64,000 nt of DNA from Cyrtodaria siliqua (GCA_037043455.1 JAWPHD010001415.1:1-64000), one strand, 5' to 3'; shown: positions 1 to 64,000, counted from the first letter of the stretch. Notes: a model not told the origin generated them from the letters alone. A program made the numbers and translations.

Positions 1-1300
1 ACCCTATGGACAACATCTCCGTTCTTACTCCAGACATACATGTACAATATGGCCCATATCCCCCTTCTTACTTTGGAATTACATATACCATATGGCCCAT
101 ATATCCATTCTTCCTCCAGACATGCATGTATATCCTATGGTCCATATATTCCTTCTTACTCCAGATATGCATTTACCCTATGACCCAGATGACCCTTCTT
201 ATTTTGGATATACATATACCATATGACCCATATCTCCCTCCATACTCGAGAGATACATGTACCCTATGACCTGTATCTTCCTTCTTACTTTGGACATACA
301 TATACCCTATGGACAACATCTTCTTCTTACTCCAGACATAGTATGGTAGATGTATGTCTGAAGTAAGAAGAGCGATATGGGCCATATAGTACATGTACGT
401 TTGGAGTAAGAAGGGAGATATGGGCTATATGGTACATTTATGTCCAAAGTAAGAAGGGAGATATGGGCCATATGGTATATGTATGTCCAAAGTAAGAAGG
501 GAGATAGGGGTCATTGGGTAACATGTATGTCCGAAGTAAGAAGGGAGATATGGGCCATATTGTACATGCCCATATCTCCATTCTTACTCCAGACATATAT
601 GTTCCCTATGGTCCATATCTCCTTCTTACACCAGAAATATATGTTCCCTATTGCCCATATCTCCCTTCCAGACATACATGTTCCCTATGACCCATACACC
701 CTTCTTATGCAAGACATACATGTTCCCTATGGCCCATATCTCCTTCTTAATCCAGAAATACATGTACCCTATGACCCATATCTCCCTTCTTACTCCAGAC
801 ATACATGTACCCGTATGACTCATATCTCCCTTCTTACTCCACACATACATGTACCCTATGTCCCATATCTCCCTTCTTACTCCAGACATACATGTACCCT
901 ATGGCCCATATCTCCCTTCTTACTCCAGACATACATGTTCCCTATGGCCCATATCTCCCTTCTTATGCCAGAAATACATGTTCCCTATGGCCCATATCTC
1001 CCTTCCAGACATACATGTTCCCTATGACCCATACACCCTTCTTACTCCAGACATACATGTTCCCTATGGCCCATATCTCCCTTCTTAATCCAGAAATACA
1101 TGTACCCTATGGCCCATATCTCCCTTCCAGACATACATGTTCCCTATGTGCCATACACCCTTCTTACTCCAGACATACATGTTCCCTATGGCTCATATCT
1201 CCCTTCGTAATCCAGGCATACATGTACCCTATGGCCCATTACCTCCCTTCTTACTCCAAACATACATGCTCCCTATGGCCCTTATCTCCCTACTAAGTCC
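1..1300. repeat. 43-bp minisatellite array with an internal inverted block
   Basis: The unit is CATATCTCCCTTCTTACTCC followed by AGACATACATGTACCCTATGGCC, 43 bp, with some units shortened by about 10 bp. Blocks at 1-340 and about 569-1300 run in one orientation and 341-568 in the other. As 43 is one more than a multiple of three, long open frames here cycle through all three phases of the unit and are not evidence of coding. The left edge is cut by the window. Confidence 0.95.
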
Positions 1301-1320
1301 ATGTACAATCCTACTGTAAC

Positions 1321-1427
1321 CATTATGGTCCACTCTCCCTAACTCCACCATTATGGTCCACTCTCCCTAACTCCACCATTATGGTCCACTCTCCCGAACT
1401 CCACCATTATGGTCCACTCTCCCTAAC
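1321..1427. repeat. 28-bp tandem repeat, about 4 copies
   Basis: Units beginning CATTATGGTCCACTCTCCCT start at 1321, 1349, 1377 and 1405 and are nearly identical. The array follows directly on the 43-bp array. Confidence 0.9.
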
Positions 1428-1439
1428 TGCTTGTCACAT

Positions 1440-1690
1440 ATATCTACTTCACATTCATGCTAAGCACGGCTAAGCGCGTCCATTGTAAACCCAGATCAGC
1501 CTGCGAGTAACTAACTCACAGTTAGGCTGATCAGGTAACTCGCAGGCTGATCTGGGTTTACAATGTCTGGCTGCTGATCAGTCATCTTCCACAAAACACC
1601 CCTTTGTCACATAAATGGAATGGCTTAATTCAACGAAAGAACAGACCATTATATAAATGTAGCGGGTTAAGGGTTAGTATGAAAACTGAC
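1440..1690. repeat. dispersed repeat containing a 28-bp perfect hairpin
   Basis: Arms 1481-1508 and 1538-1565 are perfect reverse complements around a 29-nt loop. The sequence 1548-1660 (CTGGCTGCTGATCAGTCAT and onward to the ACAGACCATTAT side) recurs in reverse orientation at 8235-8350, so this is part of a dispersed family. No coding frame is seen. Confidence 0.8.
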
Positions 1691-1876
1691 TGGTCAAAGT
1701 TGGATAAGATGGAAAAAAGATCTTACTGCACAGCACTGTCCAGAGGTGCAAAATTAATACAAACTATTTATTAAATTAATCTACTGTACAGTGATCTGAT
1801 TGGTCTAGATGTAGTCACAAGTGGGTCAATTAAATACATTTGTTGTACACAATTTTGATATATCGACAAGAAACAA

Positions 1877-1985
1877 CGTTTCTCATCTCCATGATGTGAA
1901 CTCCATGATGTGACATCATGAACACGTTTCTCATCTCCATGATCATGAACATGTTTCTCATCTCCATGATGTGACATCATGAACG
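1877..1985. repeat. short irregular tandem repeat
   Basis: GTTTCTCATCTCCATGAT is repeated three times, interleaved with GTGACATCATGAAC. The rest of 1690-2426 shows nothing I recognise. Confidence 0.7.
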
Positions 1986-2434
1986 TAATCAAATAATTAT
2001 ACACAAAGTATTTTTCAGTATTGGTCAATATATCAGGATAATAGATAACCAAGTAGTAGTCATTACACAAGAACCAGCTACTTTCCATTGGGTCAATGGT
2101 GAGCTTTATTTACCCTTGGCAATGACCTTGAATAATAGTACTGACCTTGGGTAGGCATTGTTGAATAATGGCCTGCAGTACATACTCTTTTTGATCAATA
2201 TGCATTCCCTTGGTAAATATTATTGTTGACCTCATTGGAATTAGACAATTGTATACTACTGCAAGGCTGTCCATTATTTTTTGAATTGGTTGTCAAATGT
2301 CACAATTAAAAGCAAGTATTTGATGTTCAAAATATGATATATGTCTTAGGACTTACAACATATACATTACTAATGAACAAGATGCCACTTAGTACAACAA
2401 GCATCACGTCTGTGCCTTGCCAACTCTTCAACAG

Positions 2435-2752
2435 GGGCTGGCGTGGCGCAGTCGGTAGCGCGGCGGATTTGTAAGCGGAGGCCCCGGGTTCAATCCTCCG
2501 TGGTGCCACTGAGTTCCGTCGGTGTGTTCTTGGGCAAGACACTTTACCTTAGCCTCGTCCGTCGGATGGGGACGTAAACCGGGCGGTCCCGTTCATCGTC
2601 TATCTTCCGAGCACGTTAAAGAACCATAGGAATCTATTCGATAGTAAGAGTAGGGCAGGTTCCCGGATTCCTATGTATCCTTCCCCTCTCTCTGGGGCGG
2701 CTCTAAATAACCTATACTGTGTTGATGAGCCGTTAAACAACATTCAATTCAA
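2435..2752 (+). mobile_element. tRNA-Thr-derived SINE, full length with target-site duplication
   Basis: An A box (TGGCGCAGTCGG, 2444-2455) and a B box (GGTTCAATCC, 2487-2496) flank an anticodon-like TGT, pointing to a tRNA-Thr(UGU) head. A central body follows containing CTTGGGCAAGACACTTTACC (resembling the conserved domain of metazoan SINEs, from memory) and GTTAAAGAACCATAGGAAT. The 3' tail is a short ATTCA repeat. The 8-bp duplication TTCAACAG flanks it at 2427-2434 and 2753-2760. A 5'-truncated relative lies at 17505-17673. Confidence 0.88.
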
Positions 2753-2789
2753 TTCAACAGTCTTTCGAAATTGTCTTTTAACATGTATT

Positions 2790-3020
2790 CACTAGAAGGG
2801 TGTTCCATGGAACACTTGTATCACCTGCCGTGTGTTTATTTCAGAAATACAACGCATAGTTCTGACATTCACTTTCAAGCTCTGCCCCATATTGCCGATG
2901 GGTCAGGTGCTTACAAACACTGACCATGTACTCCATTATATTTTACTTTTTTTTGAGACATGTGCTTTTGTTACAGGTGTAAATACCTATGTAATTTTGT
3001 CTGGGTCAAATCTCTAGGGT
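2790..3020. repeat. dispersed repeat starting with a 16-bp palindrome
   Basis: It begins AAGGGTGTTCCATGGAACAC, containing the perfect palindrome GTGTTCCATGGAACAC. The first ~55 bp recur at 31288. The segment 2895-3000, ending TTACAGGTGTAAATACCTA, recurs inverted at 34225-34330. Between 3020 and 3250 only a short run of GAAAACTCTG units (3104-3137) is seen. Confidence 0.7.
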
Positions 3021-3254
3021 ATACATGACAAAAAAAGTTGTTACATGTGCCACATATGTATTACTTCCTTATTACTAAAATTAGGGTATATAAACTTGAC
3101 TGAAAACTCTGAAAACTCTGAAAACTCTGAAACTCTGCATTACATTTTACACCTAGTCACTGATTACTCACACAAAAGCATAATACATATTTACATACAA
3201 ACATTAACCATATAAAAGGATAAAATTAGAACACATCGGGTTTTTCATTTGAAC

Positions 3255-4002
3255 TTTATTACAAAGTTTAAGACAACATAAAATGAAGGTGTGATACTAA
3301 TGACTACTATAAAATGTTAAATCAGAATGAAAATGTGCATGACCATGTATAGGCATCAACGCGAACGTGGCCATCAAAGTGAATGTGACAATTTATAAAC
3401 ATTATGAGGACTAAAGGTGGCAACTATATCTCCTTTTTTTTTATCATGGCTATGGTTCTGCACAGCAGCTATTTATCCATTTTTTCTAGATTCTCAAGAA
3501 ATTGATTTCTTCCAAAATGTTTTTTTATATCTTTTTTCTTTTTTCTTTTTATTAATATGGATTGTACAGAAAGTTTTGGGATTAACTCTTTTTCAAGTAG
3601 AGAATTGTTTAATGGTTGGTCTAAAATTAAAACTGTTTGCGTCTGTTATCCTATTGGTTTGAGTGGTGAAATTTCAGGAAACAGGAGGTGACGAGAATCT
3701 AAATATTAATTTTCTTTTGCCATACAATTTCTTTCCATTCATCCTATTTCAAAGTACACATGTTTCCTATTTGAACAAGTATTTTACTTTCATTGTTAAT
3801 CTAATGAATACAATTACTGACTGCACAAAACCTGAATTTAAAATTTTTCCAAGTTCACTGAAGTTTTATATGTTGAAAGTTTTAAGTACTCTCCCTTTAA
3901 ATTCTGCCTGTTATAGCTTTTCGCTCCTTTCACTGATGATAAAAACTCCAAATATCTTTCCAACGTAGATTTCAAACTCTTTTTTCCTTCCTGAACTGTG
4001 GA
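3255..4002 (-). other. NUDT21: presumed NUDT21 3' UTR with candidate poly(A) signals
   Basis: This is AT-rich sequence downstream of the NUDT21 stop. AATAAA occurs on the minus strand at 3548-3553 and at 3255-3260. UGUA motifs (the CFIm25 binding site) occur on the same strand at 3809-3812, 3755-3758, 3723-3726, 3565-3568 and 3260-3263. The 3' boundary is a guess. The plus-strand open frames here (3417-3968) are low-complexity and antisense; I do not treat them as genes. Confidence 0.45.
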
Positions 4003-57178
<53,176 letters not shown>

Positions 57179-57186
57179 TAAGCTGC

Positions 57187-57880
57187 CAGTGATTTTTTTA
57201 CCTCTGCGTCCTGCGTCCAGGACGCACAAATATTTCCCTGGACGCAAATTGTCAGACCATGTGCGTTCTCGGGACGCACATAAATTGCAAGTAAAGAGTT
57301 CCGTAATTCATATTTCCCCTGTAAGAATTCAATCCGTCGCTTTTTTCTCCGCGTCTACCTCCATATTTCCCCTGTAAGAATTCAATCCGTCGCTTTTTTC
57401 TCCGCGTCTACCGCCCTATTTGACTATTCGATGAGGGTTAAGTTTACCCTCGCACCGTTCCGCGTAATTTTATAACGTTGATTATTATTGGATAATGGTC
57501 ATATGATTAGCCAATGGAATCAGCCGTGAGGTAAAACACGAAACGGTGCGGAAGTAAACATTCCACGAGTTGGCGATGCATCGTCTGCAAAGTCATTGAT
57601 GTTAACAGTTTAGTTAGTTCTAATTAAGGATTATTACTACTTCTCTTAAAGAAAGGGGGATGTTGATAGAATGATGCAGTGTTCTCACAACTGCGATTGT
57701 TATGCTCTCACGGTATGTATGCCTGATTAAAGTTATCAACACCATGTTATAAAATAGTGCTTGAATTTGAAATAAATTACTACTAAAACCTGTGACTCAC
57801 TCCTTTAGTTTTCGGACTCATAGATTTTTGGCCCAGCGAGTCCTAGGACTCGTACAAGTGAAATTGTAAAAAAATCACTG
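57187..57880. mobile_element. hAT-like element (694 bp), non-autonomous
   Basis: The left end CAGTGATTTTTTTACCTCTG and the right end (reverse complement CAGTGATTTTTTTACAATTT) are inverted repeats. TAAGCTGC (57179-57186) and TAAGCTGG (57881-57888) form an 8-bp duplication with one mismatch. Inside is a 53-bp tandem duplication (57309-57361 and 57362-57414). There is no transposase frame. Confidence 0.85.
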
Positions 57881-57888
57881 TAAGCTGG

Positions 57889-58989
57889 ACATGCTGCACT
57901 ACTTTTTGTGAAGCACAGTTTGAAGTGTACTTTGGTCATTTTGACCTCAGAATTCAAAAAGAAGGTGTTTACTTTCAGTTTGGAAAATATTTTGGGAAAA
58001 CAAGCAGGTCAGCAAATCATCTAAGGCCCATTTTTGTGTTGCACTGGGCATGACTGATACTACATTGTGTGTGTTATATGGCCAGCATAGTCAGGATTGT
58101 ATATTTTCGGGTAGGTATTTATTAACAACCCTATGTAAAAATAATGGTGGTCTAGGTCCAGAATGGAGAAAAACAGTGATAAAAACGATCGGCGACGAAC
58201 AGACAGACATTTGTGAACACCATAATACTTTTACTCGCTCTATATAAGTACCTTACTGATTGTGTAAATAAATTATCAGAGCCTTCTCTGACACTAAAAG
58301 CCTTTTTTTTTAGGGTCAGGAACTCCTATAGTAAAAATGTGGGGATGACTAAAAAAACACAGTCATGCATTTTCAACTGTGTCTGTGGCGTCGTGTCGAT
58401 TTTTTACGATAATTTAGCAAAACAAATTGATCAATTAATGTTTATTATACCAAGCTGCAACGATAAAACTGCACCTTTGTTGATTGTAGTGGCACAAAAA
58501 ACATGTTTATGTTTTGAAGTACAGTTTTGTTTTCTATATCCACCATACTGTCATTTTGCATATCAATTAAATTCTTATGATATTCTCGCGTGCGGCAAAG
58601 ACATTCATACTGCCATCGTCAAATAACTCCACTATCAACTGACAACATGGAGGGATTTTAGGAGTGGAACAAACTGTTTTTGGAGCATATTTTGGATTTA
58701 AAGTTAAAAGACGAACAATTGAATGTTGTACAGAGAATTTCGAGTGCAATTTTGAACTCGCAATTTTCTGAACGATATTCAATTGTTTATCTTTTCTAAA
58801 GAGTCGCAATTCTGAATTTTGCGGGAAATATTTATCACAGCACCGGTCACGATCACGTGGCCCTTGACCTGAATAATAACAAATGTAGGAAATTTAATAT
58901 TTTTTAACTTTGCCTTAAAAGTTGGACCGTTACAACTTTAAAAGAAATAAAAAATTAATTTAACAAATATTTCGGTTCAAATCGGTAAA
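57889..58989. other. sequence with two open frames, not recognised
   Basis: The plus strand is open at 58213-58626 and the minus strand at 58809-58567; neither shows a family motif. On the minus strand TTTCCCGC (E2F-like, about 58823-58831) and CACGTG (about 58854) lie just upstream of the 58809 ATG, but no further support exists. Confidence 0.3.
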
Positions 58990-59268
58990 TAAATATATTG
59001 ATAATCACTTTACAGTCTTCGAATTAAGACACTGGTCCGATGCCCGAGGCCAGCAAAATATGCGTCGGGCCTGTGAAAATTATAAGCCGGCAGGCCCGGT
59101 ATAATATTTTACAAGATTACACACCCTTCTGACGGCATTTTTTGTCATTTCGGTATACCCGTCTATCTGGCGTTTAGTCACCAAAGTCGTTCGTCCCAAT
59201 CACTTAGTACCTTTACTTTAGTGTTCGCCAAATTTAAAGTTCTTGCATTTAGGTATATTGATTTATTA

Positions 59269-60425
59269 CAGGGGCACAAATTAGCACTCGCCCAGTCGCC
59301 CGTGGCGATTAAAAAATGGTCTGGGCGACCAAAATTTGAATTTCACGCGCCCATATGGCGACCAAAAATATTCAATCCAAAAAAACGGAAAAGGGTATTC
59401 ATTGAACACAAACATTTAAGTTCGAGGATTTTACCCCGCAGATTTTGCTTTGGTCCCGTGAACTACGTACTTTTGACCGAAATAAACAGACAAAACCTTA
59501 ACAAAATAATAACGAAACAAACGTTTGTTTTTATTTTTCCAATTTTCACTGCGGAAACAAGACAATGTTTGAGATGTTGCGATGTACGGTTTCCCACAAA
59601 ACTGCATGTTACGATGATTTGCGCTTCGAATGTTAATGTAAAATTAGATGTGCATGAGTACAAGTAACATTTGCTGGTATAAAATCAACATTAAAACAGA
59701 CATGGTAGTGTTTATTTTACATCATAAATTTCAGTTATAATTTGAAGGGGAAATCATTAGGTTTCACTTCCATTTTTTTGGATATTCTAAAACGCGGCAC
59801 TTTTGATTAATAAAATGCGGTGCTTTTAGAAATCATCAATAATAATTATATGGCAGAGAATCATGTTGATAGAAAAGGTCTCATACATTAATTTTAAAAC
59901 TGTATGTTAACATAAAATATTTATAACAAAATAAAACATTTATTTAATAATATCTAACCTTTTTTGATCTTTTATTACAATAATTTACATATTCTAGTTG
60001 TGATAATATAACAAAAATACTATTTATAATTAAATAGATAACTTGGGACTCATAATCCTTATTTTTCTGTCTGGCTCTACATGTTACAAAAATGAATATT
60101 GAGTTTGACTCTTGCAAGTATAAACTAACTTCGTGTTGGGGAATGAAAAATGTGTTTGTTTGATTTTTTCTTTGTTTGTTTTAAAATAAATAATTCTATT
60201 GATTAAAAATATCTTCATCAGCTATAAAGATTTTACAAAGTTTTCTCCCCCGAGGATTGGTAGCATTTAGTTAGTATACGTATATGTAAGTATACTTTAA
60301 TGTAACGCTCTGAATAAAGTGACATGCGACACTCTGGGCTAATGATTCTGAAGCTGGGCCTCTAACTTTTGCAAGCAAGGGGCCCTGAGCATGCTCCTAG
60401 TCCAAAACAGTTAATCTGTGCCCTG
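59269..60425. mobile_element. hAT-like element (1157 bp) with 5-bp duplication and empty site
   Basis: The left end CAGGGGCACAAATTAGCACT and the right end (reverse complement CAGGGCACAGATTAACTG) are inverted repeats. TATTA flanks both sides (59264-59268 and 60426-60430); the uninterrupted copy near 52585 has the sequence once. The interior has no transposase. The open frame 59221-59667 spans the junction and is artefactual. Confidence 0.82.
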
Positions 60426-60869
60426 TATTAAAAGTATCGGTGGATTCGGGAATAAATATCCTGGATAACGTTACGCAATTATAATATTAGTAACATTTTA
60501 AGGTTAAACCCTGACATTTTGTATACATGTGCATTCAAATAGTCCCGGACAAAAGATCCGACGTGGACAAACTGCATTGGTGCGAACGGTCCAAACTTTC
60601 TATCTGGTTCCTCGTTATCACAATGCCAAGGCAGTTGTTTATCTTGAGTCGGTAACCAGACATATTACACATAATGACCTTCAGAGGACACCGGTTCTTC
60701 AGTAAACAAACCGGGAGCTCCAAGCTGACTTCAGCTAGTGTAATTTGCGTGACCTGATCTTCTGTATAGCAGGATATTTTCATGCACATATTTGCATATA
60801 TCACAGGGAGTTTCCAGACTTCAGTAGATTTTAACTGGTGTGGGTTGGAGGTGCCTTTGAGAGGTGCCT

Positions 60870-61226
60870 TTCAATGGTATTTTATCAACATTATTCAACA
60901 AAACACACAATAAAGCTTAATGTTATTATTTTTATTGATACTAAGCATATAACATAAAACACATGTTATTGAACGAATAGAAACAAGCCAACTTTCTTTT
61001 GATTCAATCTCTCTAGTAAACGGCCGGTCTTGCGACTTTTTGAAACCCACAAAACTGTTCGACTTGGCTGAAAAAAACACGGTAAAACGTTACTTGTTGC
61101 CTAACCGCGCACCCCTTCCACAACCACATACTCTGGGGTAAAAAAGCGTGCGGTATATGCCGAGGAATTACCCTAACTTTTTGACAGGGTGAAACCAGAA
61201 ACACACATAATTTTTTTAGGCCTTAC
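60870..61226. mobile_element. truncated Harbinger-like insertion
   Basis: The right end ATAATTTTTTTAGGCC followed by TTACCAAGC matches the right end of the MITE at 38490-38734, and this block is absent from the copy at 52130-52210. The left terminal repeat is missing. AGGTGCCTTT is duplicated near 60850-60870. Confidence 0.5.
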
Positions 61227-61415
61227 CAAGCATTTATTATCATTTGTAAATTAAAAACAATTAATATAATTATACATACATAGGATCGCTTGACTTTGTC
61301 CTGTTCGGTTGTATTTAGGCCAATAAAATACATACACATATGCTGTAATGTAAATTGTTTTCGGTCCAGCAATATTTTGAAGTTCACTGGCCCGTCAGTG
61401 GTTTAAAAAGTTTTT

Positions 61416-61609
61416 CGTGAAGACTGATGTTAGATGCTTGAAATGTTAATTCAATGAATATTTTCTCAGATATATCGACTTAAAACCAAGAGGGTAGCTC
61501 CTCGCACACAGCCAGATAAAATATAAAATTGTAAAAAGGGCTGGTAAGGTCCGAGAAGGCTCGGATTAGTAAATAAATATATTGATAATCGCTTTAAATG
61601 CTTGAAATG
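61416..61609. other. short spacer, nothing recognised
   Basis: The phrase TGTAAAAAGGGCTGGTAAGG resembles 63680-63710, hinting at a further low-copy repeat. Confidence 0.4.
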
Positions 61610-61680
61610 TTAGTCAGAATATGCTTATTGTTAACCTTAACGGAGATGATAAGATTTTGTGTCAATTATTTGTGTATAAT

Positions 61681-61979
61681 CAGTGTTTTCTTTAAAGAGT
61701 AATTTGCCCATTCCCCTCCTGAAAAGTATGTTCTTTTCCCTTTTTTTGGAGAAAAAATTCCCCTCAAAAAAATAAAATATGTTGTTTCTTAGTTGACCAC
61801 CCATAACATGTCCATCAAACATGTTCTTGATGTGAATTTAATATTAAATGAAAGACTGAGATTTAATAAATTCTTTATTTTATAGAAACGTCAAAATTCC
61901 CCCTTTTTCCAATTCACGTCAAATTTTTCCGCCTCTAAAGGGTCCGACCCCATTCCCACAAAAGTAAAAAAAATCAGTG
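61681..61979. mobile_element. small transposon-like insertion (299 bp), 5-bp duplication
   Basis: It is bounded by CAGTGTTTTC and AAAAATCAGTG, with ATAAT on both sides (61676-61680 and 61980-61984). The uninterrupted copy at about 4227-4240 reads GTGTATAATATTACC. The terminal repeats are only partly matched. Confidence 0.72.
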
Positions 61980-62139
61980 ATAATATTACCAACAAATTTG
62001 CATTAAATTCCACTGATGTACCCAGGCTTTAATAGAAACAACTGATTAGAAACATACGCTTCGATAAAAAGGCACGCTGACTTCTTAACTCTTGTATTTA
62101 CATAAACATTACCTGTGCTATAAATAAACCATTTGTATC

Positions 62140-63359
62140 TAGGGTTGGATATCGTTAAGCACGAACCGGTCCGATACTGATACCAATGAAACGATACGGT
62201 ATTTTAACGATACCGATACTGATACCACTTCCCATGTATCATGCTTTTAGTGCATCTGACCAGCAATGATTTGGTAAGTTTTATACTCATGCTTTATCAT
62301 TGTAGATACACTTAATCAAATATATTTATATGGGAGAACTTTGTTAATCATTGTAATATATAAACATTCAAAGCCAGTAAATGGAACTTTGTATTCAAAC
62401 TTTTTTTTCCAACAGGTAACAGTGAACTAATAAGCACATATTAGTGATTACAAATAAATCATAGTAGACTCGTCATTAATCTCAGACTAAAATGACTAGA
62501 AGTTTTTTAAAGTAAACCTTAACTTTCAAAAGAAAAACTTGAAACAATCAACAGTTTTTGAGACACCAATTTCAGATCTACACTTTGACTAGAAGTTACA
62601 TGTACATTTTGATCATCATTGTTCAATTTTCAGCTTCAATCAGCATTCTTGTGTAAGAAGATCAACATGTCTGCTTTTTCAGGATCGATGCGGACATTAC
62701 CTGTTTGGTTTTTGACTTTAAGTGAGTCGAACATGGTACAATGCTTCAGAGTAATATAGTCTCAAGTGTTTTTCGAGATTGCTGTGTTGCCACCTTTTCC
62801 CTTTACAAGTTTATTGCAAATACTGCAATTTCCACTGTCAGTTTTCTTCGCGAAATAAGCCCATATATGGGAATTGCGAACTCTAATTCCGTCACCGACC
62901 ATTTTCTAATGTTCGCGAAAACAGATGACTTGTTCACATTCGTTTCTGCGTGGATTCGTTACTTTTATTTCTAATAATTTATCTATTAATTCTGATAAAA
63001 TATGGAATAAAATTAACGATAAATGTTTATTATGATATATTATTGATTTTCAACATCTAAAATGAAGGCTAAACAACTTAGAAAGTAATGCAAAACTAAG
63101 CCTGACATCGCGCGAGTAGCTCGCCATAACGGGCGGTGTCTATATAAAATGTCAACCTTCAATTTAGACTCGCGCTGCCGCCGTGTTCGCTTATGTTGTG
63201 TTGTTTTATTACCTCAATTTGATAAGAATTTTGCATTCATTTTTATGGAAATACCGAGATCGGAACCGATTCTTTACGAAACGGTATATACCGGTACTTT
63301 TTGAAGTAACCATTCGGTACTGTACCTGTACCGATACCGGGTACCGGTATCCAACCCTA
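62140..63359. mobile_element. hAT element (1220 bp), 8-bp duplication and empty site
   Basis: The left end TAGGGTTGGATATCG and the right end (reverse complement TAGGGTTGGATACCGG) are inverted repeats, followed inward by GATACC/GGTACC-rich sequence. TTTGTATC flanks it at 62132-62139 and 63360-63367, the 8-bp signature of hAT. The copy at 4350-4370 is the empty site. No transposase frame is evident, so it is non-autonomous. Confidence 0.9.
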
Positions 63360-63580
63360 TTTGTATCTGCACACTTCCTGTGTTGTGCTTAGCATCGGCG
63401 CAGCGTGTAGGGGATACAGCGTAATTAGTACACAAATATTTATTCGGCATAGTGTGTACAGTTTAATTTCATTCTGTTTATTTGTTAGCGTAATTCTCTA
63501 CATAATTTGTAACGCTTCCGAGTGCTTCGTCAACTGTTTCAGTTTATGTGTTAATAATCATATTCTGCCTTTAATTCAAT

Positions 63581-64000
63581 AGATGTATCGACAGTGTGTT
63601 CTCCTCTCCTGCAAGGCAAGGTAGAGAAGATCCCCGTGTTTTTACAATATGAAACAATGTGACCGTACAATTATGTCAAAATCGTAAAAAGGGCTGAGAT
63701 GATTCAGATTAGGCAACCATACAGTCATGTTCTCTTGTGGTAAAATATATTGACGTAATCGACACTCATTATTTACTAGATTTCGGGACATAAACAAAAA
63801 TATAAAACAAAGGCAAGTGTGTAATTTTTAGCGTCTATCATGTGTTTTCGTGTTTAATGTTTGTAAACAAACTAATGCTTATTGGACAGTGTTCCAAACT
63901 ATTTTCGTAAAACGTTATACATACAGCTGTATTGGTCGTTTAGCGTTTGGCAAATGATTTGTCGATCCAGCGTAGGAGTCTGTAGAAGCAGTTCTTTTTG
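63581..64000. other. right edge of window, nothing recognised
   Basis: Single-copy in appearance; no NUDT21 5' exon, repeat array or transposon end identified. Confidence 0.45.

Larger units (their letters stand above)
58990..61415 (-). repeat. dispersed element, interrupted copy of 51925-52960
   Basis: Reverse-complement matches: 59020-59265 to 52590-52880, 60428-60860 to 52200-52600, and 61228-61400 to 51950-52130. Two insertions break it: 59269-60425 and about 60870-61226. Relative to the other copy it has an in-frame 33-bp excess near 60690-60725. Confidence 0.8.
61610..63580. repeat. dispersed repeat, copy of 4160-4640 with two nested insertions
   Basis: Matches resume across the insertions 61681-61979 and 62140-63359, through CACACTTCCTGTGTTGTGCT and GGGGATACAGCGTAATTAGT to TATTCTGCCTTTAAT. 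Confidence 0.88.

Noticed and set aside
440..1319. Open frames up to 195 codons in the 43-bp array
   Set aside because: They follow from repeat phase cycling; no start context, domain or conservation signal.
3417..3968. Plus-strand genes of 81 and 101 codons
   Set aside because: Low-complexity Phe/Leu-rich frames antisense to the presumed NUDT21 3' UTR.
58213..58809. Opposing open frames as a small gene pair
   Set aside because: No motif, splice signal or paralogue in the window supports either; kept only as an unrecognised region.
59221..59667. 148-codon plus-strand gene
   Set aside because: It spans the insertion junction of a hAT-like element at 59269 and joins unrelated sequences.

Overview
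This window looks like nuclear DNA of a bivalve mollusc. It is AT-rich and non-coding over most of its length, with long minisatellite arrays, tRNA-derived SINEs, an APE-type LINE, hAT, PIF/Harbinger and mariner-like elements, and short dispersed repeats of kinds I associate with bivalve genomes. No species can be fixed from sequence alone, and nothing prokaryotic is present.

The one protein-coding gene I recognise is NUDT21, encoding the 25 kDa subunit of cleavage factor Im (CFIm25, CPSF5). It runs on the minus strand. Six coding exons are in the window, in transcription order: 56663-56463, 55627-55564, 54344-54255, 45942-45867, 45056-44942 and 4024-4003. Every intron has GT/AG borders, every phase joins, and the spliced product is 188 residues, equal in length and collinear with human residues 40-227. 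The N-terminal exon or exons (about 39 codons) were not found and probably lie past the right edge. The last seven codons and the stop sit in a 22-nt coding piece about 41 kb from the previous exon, so nearly everything from 4 to 45 kb is a single intron.

Layout. 1-3.2 kb: downstream of the gene, with a 43-bp minisatellite containing an inverted block, a hairpin element and a tRNA-Thr-derived SINE. 3.25-4.02 kb: presumed 3' UTR and last exon. 4-45 kb: the giant last intron, holding a 59-bp array, a tandem-core Helitron-like element, several SINEs and fold-back elements, a 42-bp satellite (23-26.4 and 27.2-27.5 kb), short arrays at 30.9, 35.5 and 36.2 kb, and a 4.7-kb, 32-bp satellite (39.1-43.8 kb). 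45-56.7 kb: five clustered exons; the 8.3-kb intron between 54255 and 45942 contains a decayed LINE cut by a SINE and by a roughly 3.7-kb block that holds a second tandem-core element. 56.7-64 kb: upstream intron sequence filled with nested DNA transposons, several of which can be delimited exactly because a related copy elsewhere in the window serves as the empty site.

I see no new enzymatic or defence system. The most notable points are the NUDT21 architecture, a tandem amplification of only the B-box half of a tRNA-like sequence, higher-order repeats inside both satellites, and near-perfect fold-back sequences.
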